Assembly (NCBI RefSeq): GCF_007741475.1
Contig: NZ_CP036261.1
Location: 2,232,001-2,296,000 of the forward strand
Direction of reading: 5' to 3'
Length of the DNA stretch: 64,000 nucleotides
DNA from: Rosistilla ulvae
GTDB taxonomy: Bacteria > Planctomycetota > Planctomycetia > Pirellulales > Pirellulaceae
Part shown: positions 9,557 through 19,302 of the stretch, piece by piece
Position numbering within the stretch: the stretch's first letter is position 1
Layout: the number at the start of each line of letters is the position of its first letter
Translations under genes and position numbers: made by a program
The notes under the pieces: generated by a model
Database searches by the model: none
What the model was told of the DNA's origin: nothing
The model's input: the letters and a program-made list of their open reading frames with translations, nothing else

Positions 9557-11194
9557 ATGGAGCCTGTCATTTCAACTGCCGCAACCGATTCGTCTACGGC
9601 CGAACTCGCAACGCCCCGCCTGCCCATAGGACGACGGTTGTGGGAGGTGTCGCTGTTGATGTTGTTGTTTTTTGTGCACGCGGGCGACCCGCCGCCGGGA
9701 ATCAACGAAGCGCATTATTTGACGAAAGCGAAGAACTACTGGGATCCCGCTTGGTGCGCCGGCGACATGTTTGTCACGTCGGGCAAAGCCCATCTGATGT
9801 TCTACCTGACCGTTGGATGGTTGACCAAGTTCACGTCGCTGTCAGCCACCGCTTGGATCGGCCGGGTCCTTGGTTGGACGATGATCGCGTGCGCGTTGCA
9901 GCGATTGTCGTGGTCGATCGCTCCGGTGCGGTATGCCAGTTTGTTGGTCGGACTAGTCTGGATCGTTGGTATCGCAAAAGCGCATCTGGCGGGCGAGTGG
10001 GTAATTGGCGGGATCGAAGCGAAGGTCTTTGCCTACGGTTTTGTGCTGTTTGCGATGGAGGCGATGGTTCGTCAGCGATGGTGGATGGTCTGGCCTTTGT
10101 TGGGTGCTGCCAGCGCGTTCCACGTCCTGGTCGGCGGTTGGTCGGTCATCGCGGCGATGGTCGCGTTGTTGGCGACGCGGCCATGGACGCTTGCCGAAGT
10201 CCGACGCCAGGTGATTCCGTTGGTGATCGGCGGCGCGATCGCGATGTTAGGCGTGGCGCCTGGGATGGCGACGATGCAAGGCGTCGACCCGGCCGATGCA
10301 AAGCAGGCGGCGTCGATCTACACCTATCAACGGATCTCGCATCATCTGTACCCAGCCAGTTTTTCCCCGCGGCGTTACATCGGTCATCTGTTGCTGATCG
10401 CCATCACGATTGGACTGGCTTGGCCGCTGCGACGCGATCCGGTGCTGCGACCTTTGTTGTGGTTCGCTGTCGGTGCGGTCTCGATCACGGTGGCGGGAAT
10501 GTTTGTCGCGATGTTGCCCGCGGTCGCTCCCGACCTGGCGGCCAGTCTGCTTCGCTACTATTGGTTCCGATTGACCGATTCGATTGTTCCGCTGACCGCT
10601 GGCTTGTGTCTGGCGGCAGCGTTGGCGAGGCCCCAGGTCTCTCGAGCAGTTGCGTTGCGAACCGGGATTGTGGCGGTCTTCTGTATGCTGGTCTTCAGCA
10701 GAATGTTTTTGGAGCGTCAGCGGGCGGTAATGCCCGATGCGTGCCGACAGTCGTTGACCAGCTTTGGTGACCACCGGTCGCCAGAGTATCAGATGCGGAT
10801 CTATTCCGATTGGCGCAAGGTTTGCGATTGGGTGCGGGACAACACGCCGCCGGATGCTGTGTTTCTGAGCCCTCGCCATCAACAGACCTTCAAATGGTTT
10901 GCCGAGCGGGCCGAAGTGGTGAATTGGAAGGACGTCCCGCAAGACGCGCCGAGCTTGATCGAGTGGAAGCGGCGGATGGCGGAGATCTTTCCGCGGCGAT
11001 TGGGCGGTGCACGGGTGACGATCCGCTACGACCAGCTGAGAGAATTTCGCGAGCGCTATAAAACCGAATACATGATCGTCGACCGTCGGTTGAGTCCGGG
11101 AAACCTTCCGCTGGTGATGATCTACCCGACCGGCAGCGAAGAGAACGCGACCTATCGCGTCTACCGATTGCCCGAGGTGGTGGAAGCCCGCTGA
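9557..11194 (+). CDS. Multi-pass membrane protein, DUF6798-like
   Basis: A 545-residue integral membrane protein starting 11 bases after the acyl ligase, so probably co-transcribed with it. Hydrophobic segments occur at about residues 30-45, 75-130, 150-200, 215-235, 270-340 and 365-385, and a soluble C-terminal domain follows (~390-545, beginning near MRIYSDWRKVCDWVR). An early acidic/His loop (GINEAHYLTKAKNYWDP) between the first membrane segments is reminiscent of polytopic GT-C glycosyltransferases. The layout is that of membrane proteins annotated as DUF6798 in planctomycetes. Enzymatic activity is a guess; membrane location is clear. Confidence 0.75.
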   Translation: MEPVISTAATDSSTAELATPRLPIGRRLWEVSLLMLLFFVHAGDPPPGINEAHYLTKAKNYWDPAWCAGDMFVTSGKAHLMFYLTVGWLTKFTSLSATAWIGRVLGWTMIACALQRLSWSIAPVRYASLLVGLVWIVGIAKAHLAGEWVIGGIEAKVFAYGFVLFAMEAMVRQRWWMVWPLLGAASAFHVLVGGWSVIAAMVALLATRPWTLAEVRRQVIPLVIGGAIAMLGVAPGMATMQGVDPADAKQAASIYTYQRISHHLYPASFSPRRYIGHLLLIAITIGLAWPLRRDPVLRPLLWFAVGAVSITVAGMFVAMLPAVAPDLAASLLRYYWFRLTDSIVPLTAGLCLAAALARPQVSRAVALRTGIVAVFCMLVFSRMFLERQRAVMPDACRQSLTSFGDHRSPEYQMRIYSDWRKVCDWVRDNTPPDAVFLSPRHQQTFKWFAERAEVVNWKDVPQDAPSLIEWKRRMAEIFPRRLGGARVTIRYDQLREFRERYKTEYMIVDRRLSPGNLPLVMIYPTGSEENATYRVYRLPEVVEAR

Positions 11195-11331
11195 CCATCC
11201 AGGCCAGCAATGGGGCAGATCCAAACCGCCAGCCGATGAATTTGCTACTTTGCGGATGATTAAGATCTGTTACACTGCCCATCGATACCCACCTTATCCC
11301 GCCTTTCCCCCTGCCTTGGGAGACACCTGTT

Positions 11332-12465
11332 TTGCACCGTTCGATCATCACCTCCGCGTTTCTTTTGATTCTGGCCCTGACCGGGTGTAGCACGAAACCC
11401 GCGGCAGATTCCGCTGGCGGCGAGCCCGATGCGGCAGCGACCGCCGCGGCGGAGCCGAAGCCTGCGCCGACACCGAAGGACGATCCCGAAGCGGTTGCGG
11501 CGATTATGAACGTGACCGAAAAGGTACGCCGCGATGGCGATGGTTTGATCATCGAAGTCGATTATCGTGGCACGTCGGTCGCCGACGCCGATCTGGCTCC
11601 GCTGACCAAGCTGCCGCGGCTGCGTTCGGTGCTGCTGCTTGGAACGCCGATCACCGGTGAAGCCTTGACGACGTTGGCGCAGATCGAATCGTTGGAGAAC
11701 CTGGATCTCCGCGATACAGCGGTCGACGATTCCAGTTTGGAACACTTGGTCGGACACAGGCGACTCAAAGCTCTGCGACTGTCGGGCAAGAGCGGCGATT
11801 GTTCGGTCGGCGACGACGGGATGGCTCACGTCGCTCAGATCCCGAACCTGAAGGTCCTGGCACTCGACTTCTTGTGGGTCAGTGAAGATGGGCTCGACGC
11901 GTTGGCTCCGCTACAACAACTGCAGGAGATCTACCTCGCCGAAACGACGATCGGGAACGAAGCGATCGCCAAACTGGCTCAATTCCCTCAGCTGAAGAAG
12001 GTTCGTTTGGCCCGCAACCAGATCGATGCCTCGGGATTGGCTGACATGCCAAAACTGACCAACCTGGAAGAACTCGATCTCAGCGAATGTTCGCAGATCT
12101 TGGACGACGCGATGCCGCCGCTGGGAGAATTGACCAAGCTGAAGAAGCTGAACCTGTGGCGTGTGAACCTGACCGATGCGGGGATCGAACCGCTCAATAC
12201 GCTCGTGAATATGGAATGGTTGAACCTCGACAACACGCGTCTTACCGACGCGGGGATGCCGTACTTGAGCGGAATGTCGAAGCTTTTATTTCTGCATCTC
12301 GGTTCGACCTTGATCACCGATGCGGGGCTGGATCCGTTGAAGAATCTCAAGTCGCTCGAAGACTTGAAGGTTACCCGGACCGCAGTCACTCAAGAGGGCG
12401 TCGACGCGCTCAAGCCATCGCTGCCCAATACCGATATCCAGCTGCGATATCTGGGCGACCAATAA
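11332..12465 (+). CDS. Leucine-rich-repeat lipoprotein
   Basis: A 377-residue predicted lipoprotein. The start is a TTG preceded by GGGAG about ten bases upstream; it opens a lipoprotein signal peptide with lipobox LTGC and lipidated Cys19. A low-complexity Ala/Pro/Glu linker (residues ~22-50) is followed by at least ten LRR units of ~24 residues, recognisable from LxxLxxLxLxxTxITDAGL patterns such as LEELDLSECSQI and LNLDNTRLTDAGMPYL. The repeats are of the cysteine-free F-box-like/bacterial type common in planctomycetes. A protein-binding role on the envelope is likely; the ligand is unknown. Confidence 0.85.
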   Translation: MHRSIITSAFLLILALTGCSTKPAADSAGGEPDAAATAAAEPKPAPTPKDDPEAVAAIMNVTEKVRRDGDGLIIEVDYRGTSVADADLAPLTKLPRLRSVLLLGTPITGEALTTLAQIESLENLDLRDTAVDDSSLEHLVGHRRLKALRLSGKSGDCSVGDDGMAHVAQIPNLKVLALDFLWVSEDGLDALAPLQQLQEIYLAETTIGNEAIAKLAQFPQLKKVRLARNQIDASGLADMPKLTNLEELDLSECSQILDDAMPPLGELTKLKKLNLWRVNLTDAGIEPLNTLVNMEWLNLDNTRLTDAGMPYLSGMSKLLFLHLGSTLITDAGLDPLKNLKSLEDLKVTRTAVTQEGVDALKPSLPNTDIQLRYLGDQ

Positions 12466-12951
12466 TCCGAACGTGCTGAGTTTCTTAAGCCGTGAGATGC
12501 TATCTCGCGGTTGCTTCGACGCGCAGAGAATTGCTCAGGCGTGGTCTATCGTATTGCCTTGTTGGTTCTGTGAGAGGCCTTATGCTGGGAACTTAAGGAC
12601 TCTCACGGAGGCACGGAGGCACGAAGGCGCGGAGCAAAAACGGAATGAGATCGGCCGCGAGAAGATAAAACGGTGTCCGGACCAATGCTGTTCGCTTCGT
12701 ACTAGTATTGCCACCGCACTGAAACGATCCAACGTCATCGCTAAATTTCGTTTAACCGCATGCCCAGAGGGCTGTGCGTCGCAGGCCCTGGTGTCGGCCG
12801 GCGTTCGCAGGCGGAAGCCTGATAAGCTTGTATCAACACAATGCGCTGAAAGTGTTTGGCCTGAGTGGTTAGCAGCGACCAAGCGATCAATCCGATTGCA
12901 AACCTCCGCCAGTCTTTGAACAACATCCGGCTCATGCTGAAGGATATCGTG
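12466..12951. other. Intergenic region carrying a degenerate dispersed repeat
   Basis: About 490 bases without a supported gene. Short frames here, including one of 148 codons, have no homologous look and run through repeat sequence. The first ~100 bases are unremarkable. Positions 12569-12778 carry a truncated copy of the hairpin repeat arrayed at 17.9-19.2 kb. The last 170 bases hold the leader of the sialidase/deacetylase gene. Confidence 0.6.
12569..12778 (+). repeat. Truncated copy of the ~349-bp hairpin repeat
   Basis: The order of blocks matches one unit of the 17.9-19.2 kb array in the same orientation: TGAGAGGCCT, ACTCTCACGGAGGCAC, AAAACGGTGTC, GGACCAATGCTGT, ACTAGTAT, then GTTTAACCGC and GCCCAG. 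The second hairpin has collapsed: only the end of its right arm (TCGTACTAGT) remains. Confidence 0.8.
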
Positions 12952-14934
12952 ATGCATCAAGTTTTCTCTTGGTTTCTGGTCGCCACTGTTCTAATGACGT
13001 CCGTCCAAGCAGACGACGTCGTGCCGCCAACGCCTGAAGAACTTCTTGCGCTCACGGCGGAAGCCTCAACCCAATTGCAGCACGCTCACGCGATGGGGGC
13101 GATGGAGATCGCGCCGGTGCATCTGCCGACGGATTCCGCAGGTGACTGCAATCACCTGGGCTGGCCCATTGCGACGATGACCGGCGAGACCATCGTGGTC
13201 ATGCATCGCCGAATTCCAGGTCACAAGGCCAAGGGGGCGGGCAGCCCGAGTCCGGAGATGTCTTATGGCATTGTGCTGCGAAGCGATGATGGTGGAAAGA
13301 CATGGTCGCCGCCATATGACTTACGCGATTGCATGGCTCCGGAAGATCGTTTGCGGGGAGGCGTTGTGCCGTTGTCGCACCGAGCCAAATTTGACAAGAC
13401 CAACAAGTCAACGCTTGGGTACAAGGTTCATCTGCATGCGATTGGCACAACCCGCGACGGAGCGGTTGTGGCCATCAATAACCATGGTGTGTTCCGATCC
13501 GACGATCAGGGACGCACGTGGAAACATTTTCCGAAAGCGTTACGCGACGACAATTTTCCACACGAGATCGTGAACCTCGGGCCTCGAATTCTGGATCATC
13601 CCCAGCGCGGGCTGATGGCATTCGGCAACTGGTTCGGAGAAGCCAATACATACCACAAGCTCAGCAACAAATTGGTGACGCTGGCGTCCGCAGATGGAGG
13701 AGCCAACTGGTCGGTTGAAGAACAGGAGGTTGGGTTTCCCCAGTACGAACCGTCGGTCCTGATGCACGAAGACCGCTTCCTGTCGGTTACCCGCGACCAG
13801 ACACAGGTCCGAGCCCACAAGCAAATGGACTGGTCAACGAACAGCCCACCCACGATCGTGAACACCAATCTGAAAGACCCACGACTGGTCGACACGGTCG
13901 ACTTCAGCTTCAATCCGGTCACGAAGCGATTCGAAATGGTGCGATCCGAACGGCATCGGATGGAACTATGGCTCTGGAGCATGGCTCCAGACGCTTGGGG
14001 GACCGGGAATTGGCGACGCGAATGTCGCCTGCTGGCCAGAGAGGGAGCGTTTTATTCAACGGCTGACGGCTTTCATCCGGCCGGAGCTGTGGTTGATGTC
14101 AAACGCGGCGTGCAGCACGTGTTCATCTATGCCGGCCATCCCAACGGTCCGGCTGGCGTTTTTCAAATCACTCGCACCTTGGATACTCCGAGGCTGAAAA
14201 CCGTGCTCAACACGACGCCTACGGTTCGCACGCCCGCGACGTTAACCGAAGGCGGGATTGTGATGACCTTCGACGACCGCAACTTCAACGACTGGGTGAA
14301 GGCTCTGCCGTTGTTCGATGAATTTGGCGTCAAAGCGACATTCTTCATCAGTGGAGAGATTGACGGCCCCGCGCGGCGAGCCATCCAGCAACTCACCGAT
14401 CGTGGACATGCCATTGGATCTCACAGTGTCAATCACTTGAGAGCGGTTGAGTACTTTGAGACGAAATCGTCGGAAGCGTTTATGCAACGCGAAATCGATC
14501 CGCAGATGAAAGCGTTCAAGGCAGCCGGCGTTGCGCCGGTGTCGTTTGCGTACCCCATGAGTCGCAACAACGCCGCGACCGACGCGGCGCTGCTGAAAGT
14601 GTTTCGGCACCTGCGGACGGGCAAAGGAATTGCTGCGGACAAACGACTCCGCGAAGACGACGCCTTTTTTGTTCCAGCTGCGGAGATCGGGGAACACGGG
14701 ACCCTGTACGGCAAGGGAATCGACTATGCTCCATTGCGTCCCGACCGCACTTACGAACAGCTTGACGGAGCGCTTCAGCGGGCTGCGGAGAACCGAGAAA
14801 TCATCGTGTTATACGCACACCGGATCAGCGAATCGGGCAGAGGCCATTTTGTAACTCCCGAAGCACTCACTCACGTCTTCCGCAAAGCGAATGAACTGGG
14901 ACTACGGTTCTACACGTTTGACGAACTTCCGTAG
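12952..14934 (+). CDS. Secreted sialidase-like (BNR) / polysaccharide deacetylase fusion
   Basis: A 660-residue exported protein. The start at MHQVFSW is favoured by AAGGA seven bases upstream and by a signal peptide ending near VQADD. Residues ~60-420 form a sialidase/BNR-type beta-propeller with Asp-box-like repeats (LRSDDGGKTW, FRSDDQGRTW, ASADGGANW). Residues ~430-655 form a NodB-type carbohydrate esterase 4 domain. The metal motif is TFDD (Asp441/Asp442) and HSVNH (His491, His495). FAYPMS and VLYAHRI match later catalytic motifs. It probably binds and/or cleaves a glycan and removes N- or O-acetyl groups. Repeats of one family flank it and the next gene, suggesting acquired DNA. Confidence 0.85.
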   Translation: MHQVFSWFLVATVLMTSVQADDVVPPTPEELLALTAEASTQLQHAHAMGAMEIAPVHLPTDSAGDCNHLGWPIATMTGETIVVMHRRIPGHKAKGAGSPSPEMSYGIVLRSDDGGKTWSPPYDLRDCMAPEDRLRGGVVPLSHRAKFDKTNKSTLGYKVHLHAIGTTRDGAVVAINNHGVFRSDDQGRTWKHFPKALRDDNFPHEIVNLGPRILDHPQRGLMAFGNWFGEANTYHKLSNKLVTLASADGGANWSVEEQEVGFPQYEPSVLMHEDRFLSVTRDQTQVRAHKQMDWSTNSPPTIVNTNLKDPRLVDTVDFSFNPVTKRFEMVRSERHRMELWLWSMAPDAWGTGNWRRECRLLAREGAFYSTADGFHPAGAVVDVKRGVQHVFIYAGHPNGPAGVFQITRTLDTPRLKTVLNTTPTVRTPATLTEGGIVMTFDDRNFNDWVKALPLFDEFGVKATFFISGEIDGPARRAIQQLTDRGHAIGSHSVNHLRAVEYFETKSSEAFMQREIDPQMKAFKAAGVAPVSFAYPMSRNNAATDAALLKVFRHLRTGKGIAADKRLREDDAFFVPAAEIGEHGTLYGKGIDYAPLRPDRTYEQLDGALQRAAENREIIVLYAHRISESGRGHFVTPEALTHVFRKANELGLRFYTFDELP

Positions 14935-15230
14935 CATCGGATTTGACTTTCGGAGTTTGCCGCGCGTCCTACCAGCCAAAGACTGAAACAGTGGGCAGCC
15001 GGGACGCTATTTCTGCGTTATGGCCCAGCACCGTGGCATCCGCGAGAATCAGACTGTGGTCAACGTGAGTGATGGGGCTGGCGATCACAACAACGAAAGT
15101 CACACCGCATCGAACAGCGCGAGGCAACGTTTGCCGATCGGGTCTCGCACGCTTTTTCACGATCGGTGATTTGTTCGAAGCGGCGCACTCTATAGACTAA
15201 GATGCGGTCGATCGGCTAAACTGGGGAGCG
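14935..15230. other. Intergenic region, nothing recognised
   Basis: No supported gene. A 63-codon frame on the minus strand has no recognisable motif and no ribosome binding site. The stretch ends in the hairpin at 15231-15270. Confidence 0.5.
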
Positions 15231-15270
15231 AAAAGGTGTTCGGATCAGCAAAACTGTCCGACACCTTTTT
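15231..15270. terminator. Hairpin with flanking A/T tracts
   Basis: AAAAGGTGT(T)CGGA pairs with TCCGACACCTTTTT around a 12-base loop, giving a stem of ~13 pairs and a T-run on the plus strand and, through the opposite A-run, on the minus strand as well. It fits a bidirectional intrinsic terminator, but it lies about 300 bases after the upstream gene. Confidence 0.55.
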
Positions 15271-15372
15271 ACGTTTCCAGCCTGTGCGTTTCGCCGCTGG
15301 GACAAACGGGAAGATCCGCCGTGGCTATTCCGGCGGCAACATAAATCGACACGGCGTTAACACGGACAGACG

Positions 15373-17661
15373 ATGGAATCCATGAAGGACAACACACCCG
15401 ATCCCACATCACCGGCAAGCAACTCTCTGGCAAACAACGTGTTTCGAGATTTGTCAGCATCGTTAGTTGTTTTTCTCGTCGCCTTGCCGTTGTGTCTTGG
15501 CATCGCCCTGGCCTCCGGAGCGCCACTGTTTTCTGGAATTGTCGCCGGTATCGTTGGCGGGATTGTGGTTGGCGCCCTGAGCGGTTCGCATACAAGCGTG
15601 AGTGGTCCTGCGGCAGGTCTGACCGCCGTGGTCGCCGCGCAGATTGCAAACCTGGGGGCCTTTGATGCGTTGTTGCTTGCTGTCGTTATCGGTGGAGTGA
15701 TTCAGATCGGGCTTGGGATCGCCAAAGCGGGAGCGCTATCGGCCTTCTTCCCGTCCAGTGTCATTAAAGGACTGTTGGCCGCGATCGGAGTGATCCTGAT
15801 TCTCAAGCAGCTTCCCCACTTGCTTGGCCACGACAATGATCCCGAAGGTGAGATGTCGTTTTCGCAGCCAGACCACGAAAATACCTTTTCGGAGATCGCA
15901 ACGATCTTCCAGGGCGAGGTGCACTTCGGTGCGGCCGTTGTCGGGTTCTCATCGCTTGCGTTGATGGTGCTTTGGGCGCGAATGAAAGTACTCAAAAATT
16001 CAGGCATTCCCGCCCCGCTTGTTGTCGTGTTGGTCGGGGTGGCGTTCCAGTTCATGTTGTCGCGGTTTGGCAGCGGATGGTCGATTGACACAAGCCACTT
16101 GGTGCAGATTCCGATTGCCAAAAGTCTCTCGGAGTTTGGCAGTTTTCTGACGTTCCCCGACTTCTCTCAGTGGGCGAATCCGGCGGTCTATGTGGCCGGT
16201 GTGACCATTGCCATGGTCGCCTCTTTGGAAACGCTGCTCAATCTCGAAGCCGCAGATAAACTGGACCCGCGTCGCCGCAATTCTCCCGGCAGCCGAGAGT
16301 TGTGGGCGCAAGGGGTGGGAAATATGGTTGCCGGATTCATCGGTGGTATCCCGGTGACCTCGGTCGTTGTCCGCAGTTCGGTCAACATCAACGCGGGGGC
16401 GGCTTCCAAGCTCTCTGCAATCCTGCACGGTGTTTTGTTGCTGGTTTGCGTTGGGCTGTTTCCCGTCTATCTCAACATGGTTCCGTTGGCGGCGCTGGCA
16501 GCCATCTTGATCTACACCGGGTCGAAATTGGCGAGCCCCAAGTTGTTCAGCGACATGTGGAAACAGGGCCGATATCAGTTTGCACCGTTCATCATCACCG
16601 TCGTCGCCATCATCTTCAGCGATCTGCTGATTGGAATTTTGATTGGGTTGGCTGTCAGTGTCCTATTTATTCTGAACAGCAATTTGCGACGTCCGATTCG
16701 TCGCGTCGTCGAGCCGCACATCGACGGCGACGTCGTGCATGTCGAACTGGCGAATCAAGTGAGCTTTCTGAATCGTGCGGCACTGGACACGATGTTCAAT
16801 CAAGCGAAGCCAGGGTCGAAGATGCTTCTGGACGCGTCGGAGTCCGACTACATTGATCCCGATGTCTTGAGTTTGATCCGGGAATTCAAAGAGGAAACCG
16901 GTCCGACCCGCGGCGTGAGTGTCCGCTTGCGAGGTTTCCGAGACAAGTACGCTCTGCCCGATGAAACTCAGTTCGCCGACTTCTCACCCGGAGCCGTCCA
17001 AGATCGCCTGACTCCAACGCAAGTGCTTGAAATCCTTGCCGAAGGTAACAAGCGGTTTCATACGGATCGTCGAATTTCACGTGGCTACGGTCGGCCAATC
17101 GACACAACCGCCGGTGGGCAAAGCCCGCTTGCGGCAGTTCTCAATTGTATCGATTCACGCGTTCCAGCCGAGCTGGTCTTCGATCTCGGCGTCTGCGACA
17201 TCTTCAGCGTCCGTGTGGCCGGAAATGTCATCGGCACCAATTCGCTGGGTAGTCTCGAATACGCCGCTACCGTTGCGGGGGCCAAGTTGATTCTCGTCAT
17301 GGGGCACACGCGATGCGGCGCCGTCGCGTCGTCGGTGAACCTCTTGGAAGCACAAAAAGATGCCGACCAGGATAACGGCCGTCCGCACCTGCATGCGATC
17401 GTCTCTGAAATCCAAGAGTCGGTGGAAGGGGATGAATGTCGAGGCGTCGCGACGATGCAACCCGCAGCCAAGGATGATTTTGTCGATCGGATTGCCAAGA
17501 AGAATGTCGAGCGGACGGTTCGCGAAATCGTGACTCGCAGCCACGCGATCCGCAGCGCCGTCGATGCTGGCGACCTAATAGTCGTCGGCGCGATGTACGA
17601 TGTGAAAACGGGCGTCGTTTCGTTTTTGACCGCCGACACGGTCTCGACCAGCCCCACGTAG
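15373..17661 (+). CDS. SulP anion (bicarbonate-type) transporter fused to beta-carbonic anhydrase
   Basis: A 762-residue inner-membrane protein. Residues ~20-430 are a SulP transporter with about 10-12 hydrophobic segments and the family's N-terminal signature (DLSASLVVFLVALPLCLGIA, SGPAAGLTAVV). Residues ~440-540 resemble a STAS-like cytoplasmic domain (LLDASESDYIDPDVL). Residues ~560-755 are a beta-class carbonic anhydrase with all zinc and active-site residues: Cys592, Asp594, Arg596 (CIDSR), His645 and Cys648 (HTRCG). SulP-carbonic anhydrase fusions are known and are thought to couple HCO3- transport to CO2 hydration. The gene stands alone between repeat-rich regions. Start codon choice between Met1 and Met4 is open. 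Confidence 0.93.
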   Translation: MESMKDNTPDPTSPASNSLANNVFRDLSASLVVFLVALPLCLGIALASGAPLFSGIVAGIVGGIVVGALSGSHTSVSGPAAGLTAVVAAQIANLGAFDALLLAVVIGGVIQIGLGIAKAGALSAFFPSSVIKGLLAAIGVILILKQLPHLLGHDNDPEGEMSFSQPDHENTFSEIATIFQGEVHFGAAVVGFSSLALMVLWARMKVLKNSGIPAPLVVVLVGVAFQFMLSRFGSGWSIDTSHLVQIPIAKSLSEFGSFLTFPDFSQWANPAVYVAGVTIAMVASLETLLNLEAADKLDPRRRNSPGSRELWAQGVGNMVAGFIGGIPVTSVVVRSSVNINAGAASKLSAILHGVLLLVCVGLFPVYLNMVPLAALAAILIYTGSKLASPKLFSDMWKQGRYQFAPFIITVVAIIFSDLLIGILIGLAVSVLFILNSNLRRPIRRVVEPHIDGDVVHVELANQVSFLNRAALDTMFNQAKPGSKMLLDASESDYIDPDVLSLIREFKEETGPTRGVSVRLRGFRDKYALPDETQFADFSPGAVQDRLTPTQVLEILAEGNKRFHTDRRISRGYGRPIDTTAGGQSPLAAVLNCIDSRVPAELVFDLGVCDIFSVRVAGNVIGTNSLGSLEYAATVAGAKLILVMGHTRCGAVASSVNLLEAQKDADQDNGRPHLHAIVSEIQESVEGDECRGVATMQPAAKDDFVDRIAKKNVERTVREIVTRSHAIRSAVDAGDLIVVGAMYDVKTGVVSFLTADTVSTSPT

Positions 17662-17873
17662 AAACCCTAAACCGTCAGACAGCACTGAGCGTTGGTCCCG
17701 AAAAAACGCCGCGATTAGCTCGTAGGATGGCGGTCGGTACGGCAATAAAAGAGAGTGGTCAAGATGAGGCCCAAGTCGTTTGAACTCATGCGGACTCCAA
17801 GAAACCCGCACCAAAATCGTCTTGCCACAACTGGTTACGCCTAACTACGTGCCATTCAGCCCTGCCCCTTCAA

Positions 17874-19262
17874 GCCTCCGTGAGGGGCCTGATGGTGGAC
17901 TCTCACGGAGGCACGAAGGCACGGAGCTTGGCGATATTTGAACAGCCGCGAAGGTAAAACGGTGTCAGGACCAATGCTGTGTGCTTTTACTAGCACGAAG
18001 CGCGAGCGAGTGAAATCATGAGCGTCGATTCGAATCACTCGCTTGCGCTTCGTGCTAGTATTTCCGCCGCACTGGAACGATTGAGTGTCATCCCACAATT
18101 CGTTTAACCGCGTGCCCAGCGGGCCGCGCGGTAGAGCCCTGGACGAGCGGCGCGTTGCCAATCGAATGAATGTTTGGGATGGAGACCTCTTCGGCCCCTC
18201 TGTGTCTTCGTGCCTCCGTGAGAGGCCTCGTACTGGGACCCGAAAGGCTCTCACGGAGGCACGAAGGCACGGAGCATTGACGATATGTGAACAGCCGCGA
18301 AGGTAAAACGGTGTCGGGACCAATGCTGTGTGCTTCTACTAGCACGACGCGCAAGCGAGTGAAATCATGAGCGTCGATTCGAATCACTCGCTTGCGCTTC
18401 GTGCTAGTATGGGCAGCGCGTAGAACGATCGTGTGTCATCCCACAATTTCGTTTAACCGCGTGCCCAGCGGGCCGCGCTGGAGCCCTGGACGAGCGGCGC
18501 GTTACCAATCGAATGAGTTTTTGGGAGAGGTGCCTCATTCTGTCCCTCTGTGTCTTCGTGCCTCCGTGAGAGGCCTCGTACTGGGACCCGAAGGACTCTC
18601 ACGGAGGCACGAAGTCACGGAGATTAGACGGGCTGGGAACAGCCCCGAAGCTAAAACGGTCTCAGGAACAATGCTGTGTGCTTTTACTAGCACGACGCGC
18701 AAGCGAGTGAAATCATGAACGTCGATTCGAATCACTCGCTTGCGCTTCGTGCTAGTATGGGCAGCGCGTAGAACGATCCAGCGTTATCCGCAATTTCGTT
18801 TAACCGCGTGCCCAGCGGGCCGCGCTGGAGCCCTGGACGAGCGGCGCGTTGCCAATCGAATGAATGTTTGGGATGGAGACCTCTTCGGCCCCTCTGTGCC
18901 TTCGTGCCTCCGTGAGAGACCTCGTGCTGGGAACCGGAAAACTCTCACGGAGGCACGGAGCATTGACGATATGGGAACAGCCGCGAAGGTAAAACGGTGT
19001 CGGGACCAATGCTGTGTGCTTTTACTAGCACGAAGCGCAAGCGAGTGAAATTGCGGGCACCGTCGATTCGAATCACTCGCTTGCGCTTCGTGCTAGTATG
19101 GGCAGTGCGTAGAACGATCGTGTGTCATCCCACAATTCGTTTAACCGCGTGCCCAGCGGGCCGCGCGGTGGAGGTTGGTTTCAGGGCTCTTTTGTGTTGC
19201 GGAATGCTAGGGGGGGCTTAGCGGTTGGTTGGACGCGCGGGGCGTTGCCCATGCGGTTAAAC
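17874..19262 (+). repeat. Tandem array of four ~349-bp units, each with two long hairpins
   Basis: Four consecutive units differ by a few substitutions and indels. Hairpin 1 is built on CTTCGTGCCTCCGTGAGAG and its complement CTCTCACGGAGGCACGAAG. Hairpin 2 has arms ACTAGCACGAAGCGCAAGCG / CGCTTGCGCTTCGTGCTAGT. Its four copies span 17989-18059, 18338-18408, 18686-18756 and 19024-19097, giving periods of 349, 348 and 338. Conserved blocks between them include AAAACGGTGTC, GGACCAATGCTGTGTGCTT and GTTTAACCGCGTGCCCAGCG. Positions ~19230-19262 carry an inverted fragment of the last block. All short frames inside are repeat-derived, so I call no gene. Confidence 0.93.
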
Positions 19263-19302
19263 TACTGTGTGGGGCGACGGCGGCGCGGTTGGGTGCCAGC
19301 TT

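Noticed and set aside
12473-12919. 148-codon plus-strand frame in the intergenic gap
   Set aside because: It runs through the degenerate repeat and has no family resemblance.
18020-18060. tRNA T-loop-like GATTCGAATC in the repeats
   Set aside because: It is the centre of a palindromic hairpin; there is no acceptor stem, anticodon arm or CCA context.
17874-19262. CRISPR array
   Set aside because: The repeat unit is ~349 bases with conserved sequence throughout and no unique spacers; there are no cas genes.
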